This document shows positions 57,252 to 64,000 of a stretch of 64,000 nt of DNA, piece after piece. The notes under the pieces are model-generated. The model made no database searches. It was given only the letters and a program-made list of their open reading frames with translations, and was not told where the DNA came from. The stretch's first letter is position 1. Each line of letters starts with the position of its first letter. This stretch comes from Streptomyces fragilis. GTDB taxonomy: Bacteria; Actinomycetota; Actinomycetes; Streptomycetales; Streptomycetaceae. The DNA is taken from the NCBI RefSeq assembly GCF_003112515.1, contig NZ_BEVZ01000002.1:744001-808000 (forward strand), in the 5' to 3' direction. Made by a program: the position numbers and the translations under genes.

Positions 57252-59809
57252 CCCCACCGCACGTTCCCGACCACGGCGACGCGGCCGACGACGACCTGGC
57301 TCGCGCGGACGCCGGGGCCGCGTCCCGCGAGGGCCCGGGCCGCACGGGCGCGGAGACTGTCCCGGGGGAGGACCCGGGCCGCACGGACGCCGATGCCGCC
57401 CCGGGGCAGGGCCTGGATGCCGGCGGCGATGCCATGGCCCGGAGTACGGGTGCGGCGGACGAGGGCGCGGCGGGGAACCCTGCCGAGGCCGCGCGGCGTG
57501 CGCTGCGGGTGGCGCGGGCGTTGGCGCGGCCCGCCGCACCGGCGACGCCGGGGGGCCGCGGTGCCGAGCGCCCCGACCCGGCCTCGGCGCCGACGGCTGC
57601 TCCGGCCTCCGGGGCGAGCCCTTCGGCTGCGGCCCGTGCGGCCATCCGACGCCGTCCGGCGACCGTGGAGGCCGCGTCCGACAAGGGACAAGGGGCGGGG
57701 GAGCGCGACGGGACCGGCGCGCAGGGAGCCGTCCGGCCGGGGCCGGCCGAACGCGCCCGCGAGGCGCTGAGGGCCGCCCGGGCGGCGGAGGCACGCGCGG
57801 ACCGGGCCGCGGACACGGCCGACCGGGGCGGGGACGACTGGGGACCCCACGACGACTCCCTGGCCACCGTCTCCGAGCGGTCGGCGCCGATCACGAGAAG
57901 ACTCGCGGAACTGGGCGCAGCCGCGCCCGGGTCCGGAGCGGCCCTGCCCGAGCGGTCCGCAGCCGCCGCAGGCGCCTTTGGTGCGGACAGGCCCGCAGTT
58001 GAGGGCGCGACCGCGGACGGGTCCGCTCCGGGCGGCTCCATCGGAGACGGTTCTGCTGCGGCCGGCTCCACCGCGGACAAATCCGCTGCGGGCGGCTCCA
58101 CCGGTGGGCGTGCCACCGCGGACGGCTCGGCCGAGGAAGCGGCCACCGCGGACGGTTCGGCGGAGAACGCGGCCACTGCGGGCGGCTCGGCCAAGGACGT
58201 GGCCACCGCGGGCGCCACCACCGCGGACCGCGGCACCACGGACCGTCCGACCTCGGACGTCACCACCGCGGACCGGGCCGCAAGGGGGCGTTCCAGCGCC
58301 GGGCTCTTCGGGAAGGACGACCACCCGGCGGGAGACGTACCGCCCGGTGCTTCCCTGGTGCACCGTCGGCCCGGCGACGTTCCGGCCGGCGATCTCCCCG
58401 CGCCGGGCCGGGCCGGGCCGGCGCGACCCCCCGTGCAGGGCACCCTTCCGCACGACGATCCCGCGCCCGCGGCCCGGCCCCGAGGTGTGGGCGGCGAGCT
58501 CCGCAAGACGTTCGACCGGCTGCCCCCGCGCGAGCAGGGCGCGGCCCTCGCCGGCACGCCCTGGGGAGAGGCGTGGATCACCGCGCTCACCGAGCGGGCG
58601 CTGGACCCCGCCCGGCTGGCCCGGGGGCGCCGGTACGCCGAGGAGGGACGGGTCGACTCCGTCACCGTGACGCCGGGGCTCGTGCTCGCGTACGTGCACG
58701 GCAGCCGCCCGCGTCCCTACCGCGCCCAGGTCCGGGTCCGCACCCTGGACGAGGACGAATGGGAGGCGTTCCTGGACGCCGTGGCGGAGCGGCCCGCCCA
58801 CATCGCCGCGCTGCTCGACCGGCAGTTGCCGGAAGCCCTGCTCGAGGGGGGCGTCGGTTCCCCGCTGCTGCCGCGTCGGGGAGATCTCCTGCCGTACTGC
58901 GGCTGCCCCGACACCGGCCGCCCCTGCAAGCACGCGGCAGCGCTGTGCTACCAGACCGCGCGGCTCCTCGACGCCGACCCCTTCGCGCTGCTCCTGCTGC
59001 GCGGCCGGGGCGAGCAGGAGATCCTCGACGCACTCTCCCGTCGCAACGCCGCCCACGCCGCCCGGGCCGCGGCCGAGGCCCGGGCCGCCCGGCGGACGGC
59101 GGCCGGCGGGCGTGAGGGGGACGTGCTGGAGGGGGTGCGGGCCACGGAGGCGCTGGCCCGTGGGGCGGCGGGGCTGCCGCCGCTCCCCGCCCCGCCGGCG
59201 CGGCCCCCGCATCCCGGCCATCCGCCCGCCTACCCCGCGGCCCCGGGCGGCCCCGACCCCTACGCGCTGGACCAGCTGGCCACGCACGCCGCCGCCCGAG
59301 CCCTCGTCCTGCTCAGCACCGGCGAGGACCCGGTGGGAGACCTGACGCTCTGGGAGGACGCGGTGCGCATCGCGGCGGCCCGTCCCGGCTCGGGCCTGAC
59401 CGCCACGACCCGCACCCTCTACTCGTCCCTCGCCGCGGCGTCAGGCCGCACCTCTGTCGACCTGGCGCGCGCGGTGGCCGCCTGGAGGCAGGGCGGACCC
59501 GCGGGGCTGGCCGCGCTGGAGGGCGAGCCGTGGAACCCGCCCGCCGGCCGTTTCGACCGCGCCCGCCCCCTGCTGACGGCCGCCGGGCTGCCGCCGTTCC
59601 GCCCCTGGCGCAACCGCCTGACCCACCCGGCGGGGCACGCCCAGCTACGGCTCGGCCAGGACAACCTCTGGTACGCCTACGAGTCCGAACCCGGCGCGGA
59701 CGACTGGTGGCCGCGCGGTGCCGCCGATACGGACCCGGTCGGCGCGCTCACCGCCCTGGGCCCGGCCCTCGACCCGGCCGAGCTCCCCCCGGACCCGCCG
59801 CACCACTGA
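57248..59809 (+). CDS. SWIM zinc-finger protein with repetitive N-terminal half
   Basis: An 853-residue protein. The first about 380 residues are Ala/Gly/Ser/Asp-rich and repetitive, including three near-perfect 30-bp units at 58112-58201 (ATADGSAEEA type). The conserved C-terminal half has GEAWITALTERALDPARLARGRRYAEEGRV and the SWIM finger YCGCPDTGRPCKHAAAL (CxC...CxH), followed by helices with WYAYESEPGADDWWPRGAA near the end. SWIM domains bind DNA or proteins and often accompany SNF2 ATPases. ATG 57248 overlaps the SNF2 stop. The disordered N-terminus is much longer than in family members I recall. Confidence 0.87.
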   Translation: MTPPHVPDHGDAADDDLARADAGAASREGPGRTGAETVPGEDPGRTDADAAPGQGLDAGGDAMARSTGAADEGAAGNPAEAARRALRVARALARPAAPATPGGRGAERPDPASAPTAAPASGASPSAAARAAIRRRPATVEAASDKGQGAGERDGTGAQGAVRPGPAERAREALRAARAAEARADRAADTADRGGDDWGPHDDSLATVSERSAPITRRLAELGAAAPGSGAALPERSAAAAGAFGADRPAVEGATADGSAPGGSIGDGSAAAGSTADKSAAGGSTGGRATADGSAEEAATADGSAENAATAGGSAKDVATAGATTADRGTTDRPTSDVTTADRAARGRSSAGLFGKDDHPAGDVPPGASLVHRRPGDVPAGDLPAPGRAGPARPPVQGTLPHDDPAPAARPRGVGGELRKTFDRLPPREQGAALAGTPWGEAWITALTERALDPARLARGRRYAEEGRVDSVTVTPGLVLAYVHGSRPRPYRAQVRVRTLDEDEWEAFLDAVAERPAHIAALLDRQLPEALLEGGVGSPLLPRRGDLLPYCGCPDTGRPCKHAAALCYQTARLLDADPFALLLLRGRGEQEILDALSRRNAAHAARAAAEARAARRTAAGGREGDVLEGVRATEALARGAAGLPPLPAPPARPPHPGHPPAYPAAPGGPDPYALDQLATHAAARALVLLSTGEDPVGDLTLWEDAVRIAAARPGSGLTATTRTLYSSLAAASGRTSVDLARAVAAWRQGGPAGLAALEGEPWNPPAGRFDRARPLLTAAGLPPFRPWRNRLTHPAGHAQLRLGQDNLWYAYESEPGADDWWPRGAADTDPVGALTALGPALDPAELPPDPPHH
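58112..58210 (+). repeat. 30-bp tandem repeat in the SWIM gene
   Basis: GCCAC(C/T)GCGG recurs at 58112, 58142, 58172 and 58202, exactly 30 bp apart. Units 1 and 2 are nearly identical; later units drift. The frame is maintained. Confidence 0.8.
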
Positions 59810-59850
59810 CCGCCCGTTACCGGCTGTCTTACTCGTGGCGGGTCACCGCC

Positions 59851-60279
59851 TCAGGCGCCCTGGACCAGCCGGGCCAGCTCGCCGACCGCGGTCGCGAGCG
59901 GGACCACCGGCTCGGCGAAGGCGGTGAGGCGGTCCAGGGCCCGGCGCAGTACGCCCGGCTGCGGTTCGCTCTCCGCCAGTTCCTCGCGCAGCCTGCGCAG
60001 TTCCACGCGCGGCGCGCTGCCGTCCGGGAGTTCGTCCCGGTGCTGGTCCAGCAGCAGCTCGATGCGGGTGAGCAGTTCCTCCACCCGGGCCGACTGCTCA
60101 CCGGTGAAGGCCGCTCCGACCGCCACCTGCCCCGCCTCGGCCCGTGCGCCCTGCCCGACGGCCTGGTTGCCCACCTGACTGTGGCCCCCGTACTGCTGCA
60201 CCCCGTGGTTCACGTGAGCGGCCCGGTGCTGCCCGTTCTCCTGAGCCTGCCGGATCTGACCGTTCTCCTGGTCGGACAC
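59851..60279 (-). CDS. Small protein with Gly/Asn/His-rich repeat and helical C-terminus
   Basis: A 142-residue protein. Residues about 1-55 are polar, with QENGQHRAAHVNHGVQQYGG, HSQVGNQAVGQGARAEAG; the latter motif also ends the gene next upstream (60465-62768). The C-terminal about 80 residues are two-helix sequence (RVEELLTRIELLLDQHRDELPDGSAPRVELRRLREELAESEPQPGVLRRALDRLTAFAEPVVPLATAVGELARLV), similar in layout to DUF5955. GTG 60279 has GGAGGGAG 4 bases upstream. It is read in the same direction as the large membrane gene before it. The function is unknown; an adaptor role is an inference. Confidence 0.72.
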   Translation of the reverse strand: MSDQENGQIRQAQENGQHRAAHVNHGVQQYGGHSQVGNQAVGQGARAEAGQVAVGAAFTGEQSARVEELLTRIELLLDQHRDELPDGSAPRVELRRLREELAESEPQPGVLRRALDRLTAFAEPVVPLATAVGELARLVQGA

Positions 60280-60464
60280 GACTCTCCCTCCCCGCGACTC
60301 GTTCGCGCATCGCCCTGGATCTGACCTTGCACTTCGCTCTGCATCTCGCCCTGCGTGTCGTTCGGCACGGCGCCACGGGTATCGCGCCCCGTACCCCGCG
60401 TCCCCTCCGCCGTCACGCCGGCCGGGTCCCAACGCGGGTCCGGGTCCGCACGCCGGTCGCGCCC

Positions 60465-62768
60465 TTACCCCCGCGGCGCCCCGCCGGCCGGCCCGGCTCC
60501 CGGACCCGTCCGCGGTCCCGGTCCCGGCCCCGGCGCCTGGGCGTTCGCCGTGCCGGCCTGCGCCTGGGCGCCCTGCCCGACGGCCTGGTTGCCCACCACG
60601 CTCACCCCGCCGGTCTGGAGCACCCCGTGGTTGAGGATGGTCTGCGCCTGGCTGCGGAAGTCCTCGGTGCTGACCCCGTGGTCGTCCAGGAAGTCCCGCA
60701 CCGCCGCCAGCGTGTGCCGGTCCAGCGAGGCGAGGGCCTCCTGCGCGTCGGCCCGCTGGAAGTGGTTGAGGTACTCACCGCCCTGCCCCAGCTCCCGGAT
60801 GCTCAGCCGGGCCCCGCGGTCGAAGGCCGGGTCGGTCACCGCGGCGCCCCGGTCGCGGTCCAGCCGCCGGGCGCGCCGCCGCCCCTCGAAGGCGTGGTCG
60901 AGGAACGCCCCGACGGCGCCCCCGGGTATCCCGCCGGTCCGGCGCAACGCCCGCACCAGCAGCGTGCCGCGGAACAGTTCGGGGGGAACGCCGCCCCGCA
61001 GGTCGATCTCGTGGGCGTCGCGCCGGACCGGGGCCAGCACGTACCGCTCGCAGCGCAGGTGGAGCGTCCGGTCGGCCACGGAGACGTGCAGCAGGTGACT
61101 GGGCACCACCTCACCTCCCCACAGCGGGAAGTGGGCGGTCAGGCAGTGCCGGGCGGGACCGGCCGGAGTGCGCGCGATGTCGCGGACGGCGTCCGGCGCC
61201 AGCCGGCTCCCCGGCGCGCGCAGGAGGTCGGGCAGCAGGTCGGCGTGCCCCTCCAGTTCGGTGCCCGCGAGGAACACCCGGTCCTTCAGCACCGCGCCGG
61301 CCGCTCCCGCGGTCTCGGCCAGACGGGCCCTCAGCCGCTCCACCACGTCCCAGGCGTCGAACGGGTCGACCGCCTCGCCCGGGGAGGCGGGCAGCAGCGG
61401 GACGGAGAACGCCCACTGCGAGTCCCGGGAACCCCACCCGACGTAGGGGTCGAAGCCGCTGTACACGGTGACGTTGCCGTGCTGCGCCTCCGCCACCGCC
61501 TCGACGCGTGAGGCCAGGTGCGGGTCGGGCCAGGGGAGCGGAGCGGAGCGCGGGTCGAAGGTGTCGCGGAGCAGCCCCGCCCGCAGCCGGGCGTCGAGCT
61601 CCTCCTCGTCGCGGAGCAGCACCCGGAACGCCAGCACGCCGCCCGCCACCACGGCGAGCAGCGGCGGGACGCCTCCCAGGTAGCCGCCCGCCAGCCATGC
61701 CAGGAAGCCTGGCAGCGGGAGGGCGGAGAGGCCCAGACCGAGCACCACTCCCGTGACGAGCAGGGCCGCGGCGGGGCCGATCAGGCCGCGCAAGGTCGTG
61801 CGGACATCCGGGAGTTCACTGCCCCGGGCCGACCACAGGTCCGCCGGTGCCGCCCGTCCGCGGCGGGCGCTGCGGGCGGGAGCGGCGCCCAGGGCGCGGA
61901 AGGCGAACGCCGCGAAGAACAGCCACAGCGGGCCGAGGACGCCGATCAGGCACCAGACGGCCGCCAGCCGTCGGCTCAGCGCCGCGTGCCTGCGACGGGC
62001 GGCGAGGGCGTGCCGCACGACCGGCACCAGATCCACGCCGGGGGACGGGGCGACGGCCCCGAGTTCGTCGGCCAGCACTCCGTCCACCACGCGGCGGGCG
62101 AAGGCCGGGTCGAGATGGGTCAGGGCGCACAGGTACCGGGTGGCGTCCCCCGGCACGCTGCCGCCGGCCACCACGCCGCCCGGCAGGCCGGCCGACGAGG
62201 ACAGCACGGAGAGGCGCATCTGTCTGCTCCGTTCTCGGACGAGGTTCGGTGCGAAGGGGAGGGCCGCCCGACCGGGTGCCGGGGCGGACGAACCGGGCCG
62301 TGCGGCGGCGACCGCCGCCAGTACGAGGCCGAGCAGAAGCCCGAAGAGCAGTCCGTCCACCAGGACGTTGAGGAAGACCTGCTCGGGGCCGAGGCCCAGG
62401 ACCCAGGTGGAGCCGTCCTGGGTGAGCAGCGTCAGCCAGGAGAGGACCGAGGCGACGAGGGAGAGGGCGATCGCCAGGCCCAGGGCGGCGGCCCACCGCA
62501 CGCGTGCCCGGACGCCGCCGAGGACGCGGGGCGCCAGCAGCAAGAGCCCCAGCACCACGGTGACCAGGAACGTGCGCCCCGCGAGGGAGTAAGACTGCTC
62601 CCACTCCTCGGGGCCCGGTGAAAGGTCCCACCGGACGGACAGCAGCACCCTGCTCACGAGCGCTGGGACCGGTTCGTCGGGCGGGAGCTCCATCAGGGAG
62701 TCCGCCACCCACGGGCTTCCCAGGACCACCAGCCCCGCGCACAGCAGGGCGGCCGCACCCCTTCTCAC
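60465..62768 (-). CDS. Large multi-pass membrane protein with soluble C-terminal domain (unknown)
   Basis: A 767-residue protein. About six hydrophobic helices occur in the first about 400 residues (for example TFLVTVVLGLLLLAP, VFLNVLVDGLLFGLLLGLVLA, LWLFFAAFAFRAL, LLAVVAGGVLAFRVLL). The C-terminal about 360 residues are soluble, with NVTVYSGFDPYVGWGSRDSQWAF and VVPSHLLHVSVADRTLHL, and end in an unusual NHGVLQTGGVSVVGNQAVGQGAQAQAG motif plus a Pro/Gly tail. No enzyme motif is recognised. It precedes the small gene at 59851 in the same direction; the shared tail motif suggests that both dock to one partner or to each other. ATG 62768. Confidence 0.75.
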   Translation of the reverse strand: MRRGAAALLCAGLVVLGSPWVADSLMELPPDEPVPALVSRVLLSVRWDLSPGPEEWEQSYSLAGRTFLVTVVLGLLLLAPRVLGGVRARVRWAAALGLAIALSLVASVLSWLTLLTQDGSTWVLGLGPEQVFLNVLVDGLLFGLLLGLVLAAVAAARPGSSAPAPGRAALPFAPNLVRERSRQMRLSVLSSSAGLPGGVVAGGSVPGDATRYLCALTHLDPAFARRVVDGVLADELGAVAPSPGVDLVPVVRHALAARRRHAALSRRLAAVWCLIGVLGPLWLFFAAFAFRALGAAPARSARRGRAAPADLWSARGSELPDVRTTLRGLIGPAAALLVTGVVLGLGLSALPLPGFLAWLAGGYLGGVPPLLAVVAGGVLAFRVLLRDEEELDARLRAGLLRDTFDPRSAPLPWPDPHLASRVEAVAEAQHGNVTVYSGFDPYVGWGSRDSQWAFSVPLLPASPGEAVDPFDAWDVVERLRARLAETAGAAGAVLKDRVFLAGTELEGHADLLPDLLRAPGSRLAPDAVRDIARTPAGPARHCLTAHFPLWGGEVVPSHLLHVSVADRTLHLRCERYVLAPVRRDAHEIDLRGGVPPELFRGTLLVRALRRTGGIPGGAVGAFLDHAFEGRRRARRLDRDRGAAVTDPAFDRGARLSIRELGQGGEYLNHFQRADAQEALASLDRHTLAAVRDFLDDHGVSTEDFRSQAQTILNHGVLQTGGVSVVGNQAVGQGAQAQAGTANAQAPGPGPGPRTGPGAGPAGGAPRG

Positions 62769-62966
62769 TCCGGCCCCATGTCTTCGCCTCCGGAACGCAC
62801 GGAACGTACTCGGGAGCCGAACTGTAGAACGAACGGCGACGCTCCGTCAGCGGGACGGCACAACTCGTGGCCGACGGCGTTCGGCGCCCGGTGCCGGAGA
62901 CGCTCGGTGCCGAGCCGGCATGACGGGCGTGCGGCGGTCGTGTCGCGGCCCGGCCGTCCGTGTGGA

Positions 62967-63014
62967 GCGGCCGGTGTCCGGCGGCGGCGCGGGCCGCCGC
63001 CGGACACCGGCCGC
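62967..63014 (-). terminator. Perfect 22-bp stem terminator after the purine permease
   Basis: Bases 62967-62988 and 62993-63014 are exact reverse complements around a 4-base GCGG loop. It starts 15 bases after the permease stop (63030) and is the strongest hairpin found in the window. It may also shield the convergent-free 62769-63029 gap. Confidence 0.8.
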
Positions 63015-63029
63015 AGGCGAGGCATGGGG

Positions 63030-64000
63030 CTACTTGACGCCCAGCAGCATCTCGATCGGGCCGATGGCGAAGTAGGCCAGGAAGAGCACCGCCGTGCCCC
63101 ACAGCAGCCAGTGGACCTCGCGGGCCCGGCCCAGGCACGCCTTGATGACCACGTAGGCGACGAAGCCGGCGCCGATGCCGTTGGTGATCGAGTAGGTGAA
63201 CGGCATGACGGTGATCGTCAGGAAGGCGGGTATCGCGACGTCGTAGCGGTCCCACTCGATGTGCCGGACCTGCGTCATCATCAGGAAGCCGACCGCCACC
63301 AGCGCGGGCGAGGCCGCCTGCATCGGGACCATGGTGAGCAGCGGGGTGAAGAAGAGCGCGAGGGCGAACAGCCCGCCCGTGACCAGGCTGGCGAAGCCCG
63401 TGCGGGCACCCTCGCCGACACCGGCCGCGGACTCCACGTAGGTGGTGGCGGACGAGGAGGAGGCCACGCCGCCGGCGACCGCCGCGGCGCCGTCGATGAG
63501 CAGGACGCGGCTCAGGCCGGGGACCTGGCCGCGCTCGTCGAGCAGGCCGGCCTCGGCGGTGACGCCGACGACCGTGCCCATGGTGTCGAAGAAGTCGGAC
63601 AGGATCAGCGTGAAGATCAGCAGGACCACCGTCAGCACGGTCACCTGGCCGAAGGAGCCGAACAGGTCGAACTGGAAGAGCAGCCCGAAGTCGGGAGCGG
63701 CGACCGGGTTGTCGGGGAGGGCCGGAGTGGTCAGGCCCCAGCTCTTCACGTCGGCCAGCGCGTTGATGACGATGGCCAGCAGCGTCATCAGGACGATGCT
63801 GATGAGGATGGCGCCCTTCACCTTGCGGGCCAGCAGCACGATCGTCACCAGGACGCCGAGACAGAAGACGAGGATCGGCCAGCCGCCGAGGGTGCCGGTG
63901 CCCAGCTGCACCGGCACGGTGGTGTTGGCGGCGTCCGGTATGCGGGTGACGAAGCCGGCGTCGACGAAGCCGATGAAGGCGATGAACAGGCCGATGCCGA
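63030..64000 (-). CDS. NCS2-family purine permease (AzgA-like guanine/hypoxanthine type), 5' end outside window
   Basis: The visible 323 codons are the C-terminal part of a membrane transporter. The frame is open to the right edge (FIAFIGFVDAGFVTRIPDAANTTVPVQLGTG). Hallmarks are SDFFDTMGTVVGVTAEAGLLDERG and VASSSSATTYVESAAGVGEGARTGFASLVTGGLF, the NCS2/AzgA purine-binding segments, followed by helices ending AIGPIEMLLGVK. It imports guanine, hypoxanthine or adenine by proton symport. It fits the purine catabolism genes in this window, although it is 40 kb from the urate operon. Its start and promoter are not visible. Confidence 0.92.
   Translation of the reverse strand, partial: GIGLFIAFIGFVDAGFVTRIPDAANTTVPVQLGTGTLGGWPILVFCLGVLVTIVLLARKVKGAILISIVLMTLLAIVINALADVKSWGLTTPALPDNPVAAPDFGLLFQFDLFGSFGQVTVLTVVLLIFTLILSDFFDTMGTVVGVTAEAGLLDERGQVPGLSRVLLIDGAAAVAGGVASSSSATTYVESAAGVGEGARTGFASLVTGGLFALALFFTPLLTMVPMQAASPALVAVGFLMMTQVRHIEWDRYDVAIPAFLTITVMPFTYSITNGIGAGFVAYVVIKACLGRAREVHWLLWGTAVLFLAYFAIGPIEMLLGVK

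Noticed and set aside
1..64000. Many long open frames overlapping real genes on both strands
   Set aside because: In DNA this GC-rich, antisense and shifted frames stay open by chance. Those listed as genes were kept only if they showed recognisable families or a good start and codon pattern.

Overview
The window is high-GC (clearly above 70% by eye) actinobacterial chromosome, almost certainly Streptomyces. The base and codon bias, frequent GTG starts, many four-base GTGA/ATGA gene overlaps and Streptomyces-type conserved proteins (DUF6153, DUF6204, DUF5955, DUF3140, SNF2/SWIM pair, ROK glucokinase, allantoin regulon) all point there. From memory, gene content resembles the SCO61xx-SCO63xx part of the S. 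coelicolor chromosome in condensed form. No rRNA, tRNA, CRISPR array, prophage or insertion sequence was recognised.

Layout. 1-6.8 kb: a translationally coupled cell-surface sugar operon (GT4 fragment, phosphoheptose isomerase, bifunctional heptose kinase/adenylyltransferase, GT9 heptosyltransferase-like, two GT2 enzymes), followed by a histidine phosphatase behind a tiny repeat-encoded leader ORF. 6.8-8.8 kb: a copper/metal-type trio (DUF4396, frameshifted DUF305 lipoprotein, DUF6153) with CsoR-like palindromes. 8.8-20 kb: a pyruvyl-transferase-like gene, a PRC-barrel/DUF2382 stress protein, a TetR remnant, a large LuxR (LAL) regulator and several conserved small or unknown proteins. 20-23.3 kb: urate catabolism operon (OHCU decarboxylase, HIU hydrolase, uricase, 8-oxoguanine deaminase-like). 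23.3-30.7 kb: exonuclease, frameshifted MFS exporter with divergent HxlR regulator, DUF488, DUF6204, methyltransferase, aminotransferase with divergent HxlR regulator. 31-38 kb: a secreted von Willebrand A two-gene operon and two IucA/IucC siderophore synthetases around a DUF1349 gene. 38-39.6 kb: DUF2945, DUF3140 and an orphan HipA-like kinase. 39.7-46.6 kb: allantoin/glyoxylate genes (malate synthase, MobA-like nucleotidyltransferase, IclR regulator AllR, allantoinase, allantoicase). 46.7-54.1 kb: P450, oxidoreductase, sugar ABC transporter, ROK glucokinase and a membrane partner. 54.3-59.8 kb: SNF2 helicase and SWIM protein. 59.8-64 kb: a large membrane protein and a small protein sharing an unusual motif, then a purine permease running off the window.

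How the genes connect. The purine genes form one pathway: purine uptake (permease at the right edge), 8-oxoguanine deamination, urate to allantoin (uricase, HIU hydrolase, OHCU decarboxylase), allantoin to ureidoglycolate (allantoinase, allantoicase) and glyoxylate to malate (malate synthase). A nearly identical 17-bp palindrome stands in front of the urate operon and between allR and allB, 24 kb apart, which suggests both blocks answer to the IclR-type regulator.

The most unusual sequence-level feature is a recurring minisatellite habit. Tandem units whose lengths are multiples of three (18, 30 or 33 bp, plus a 6-bp Gly-Thr repeat) sit at gene ends or in linkers. At two unrelated gene ends the stop codon itself is duplicated in phase three or four times. 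Two genes (DUF305 lipoprotein, MFS exporter) carry single-base frameshifts in G runs; real decay and sequence error cannot be told apart from the sequence alone.
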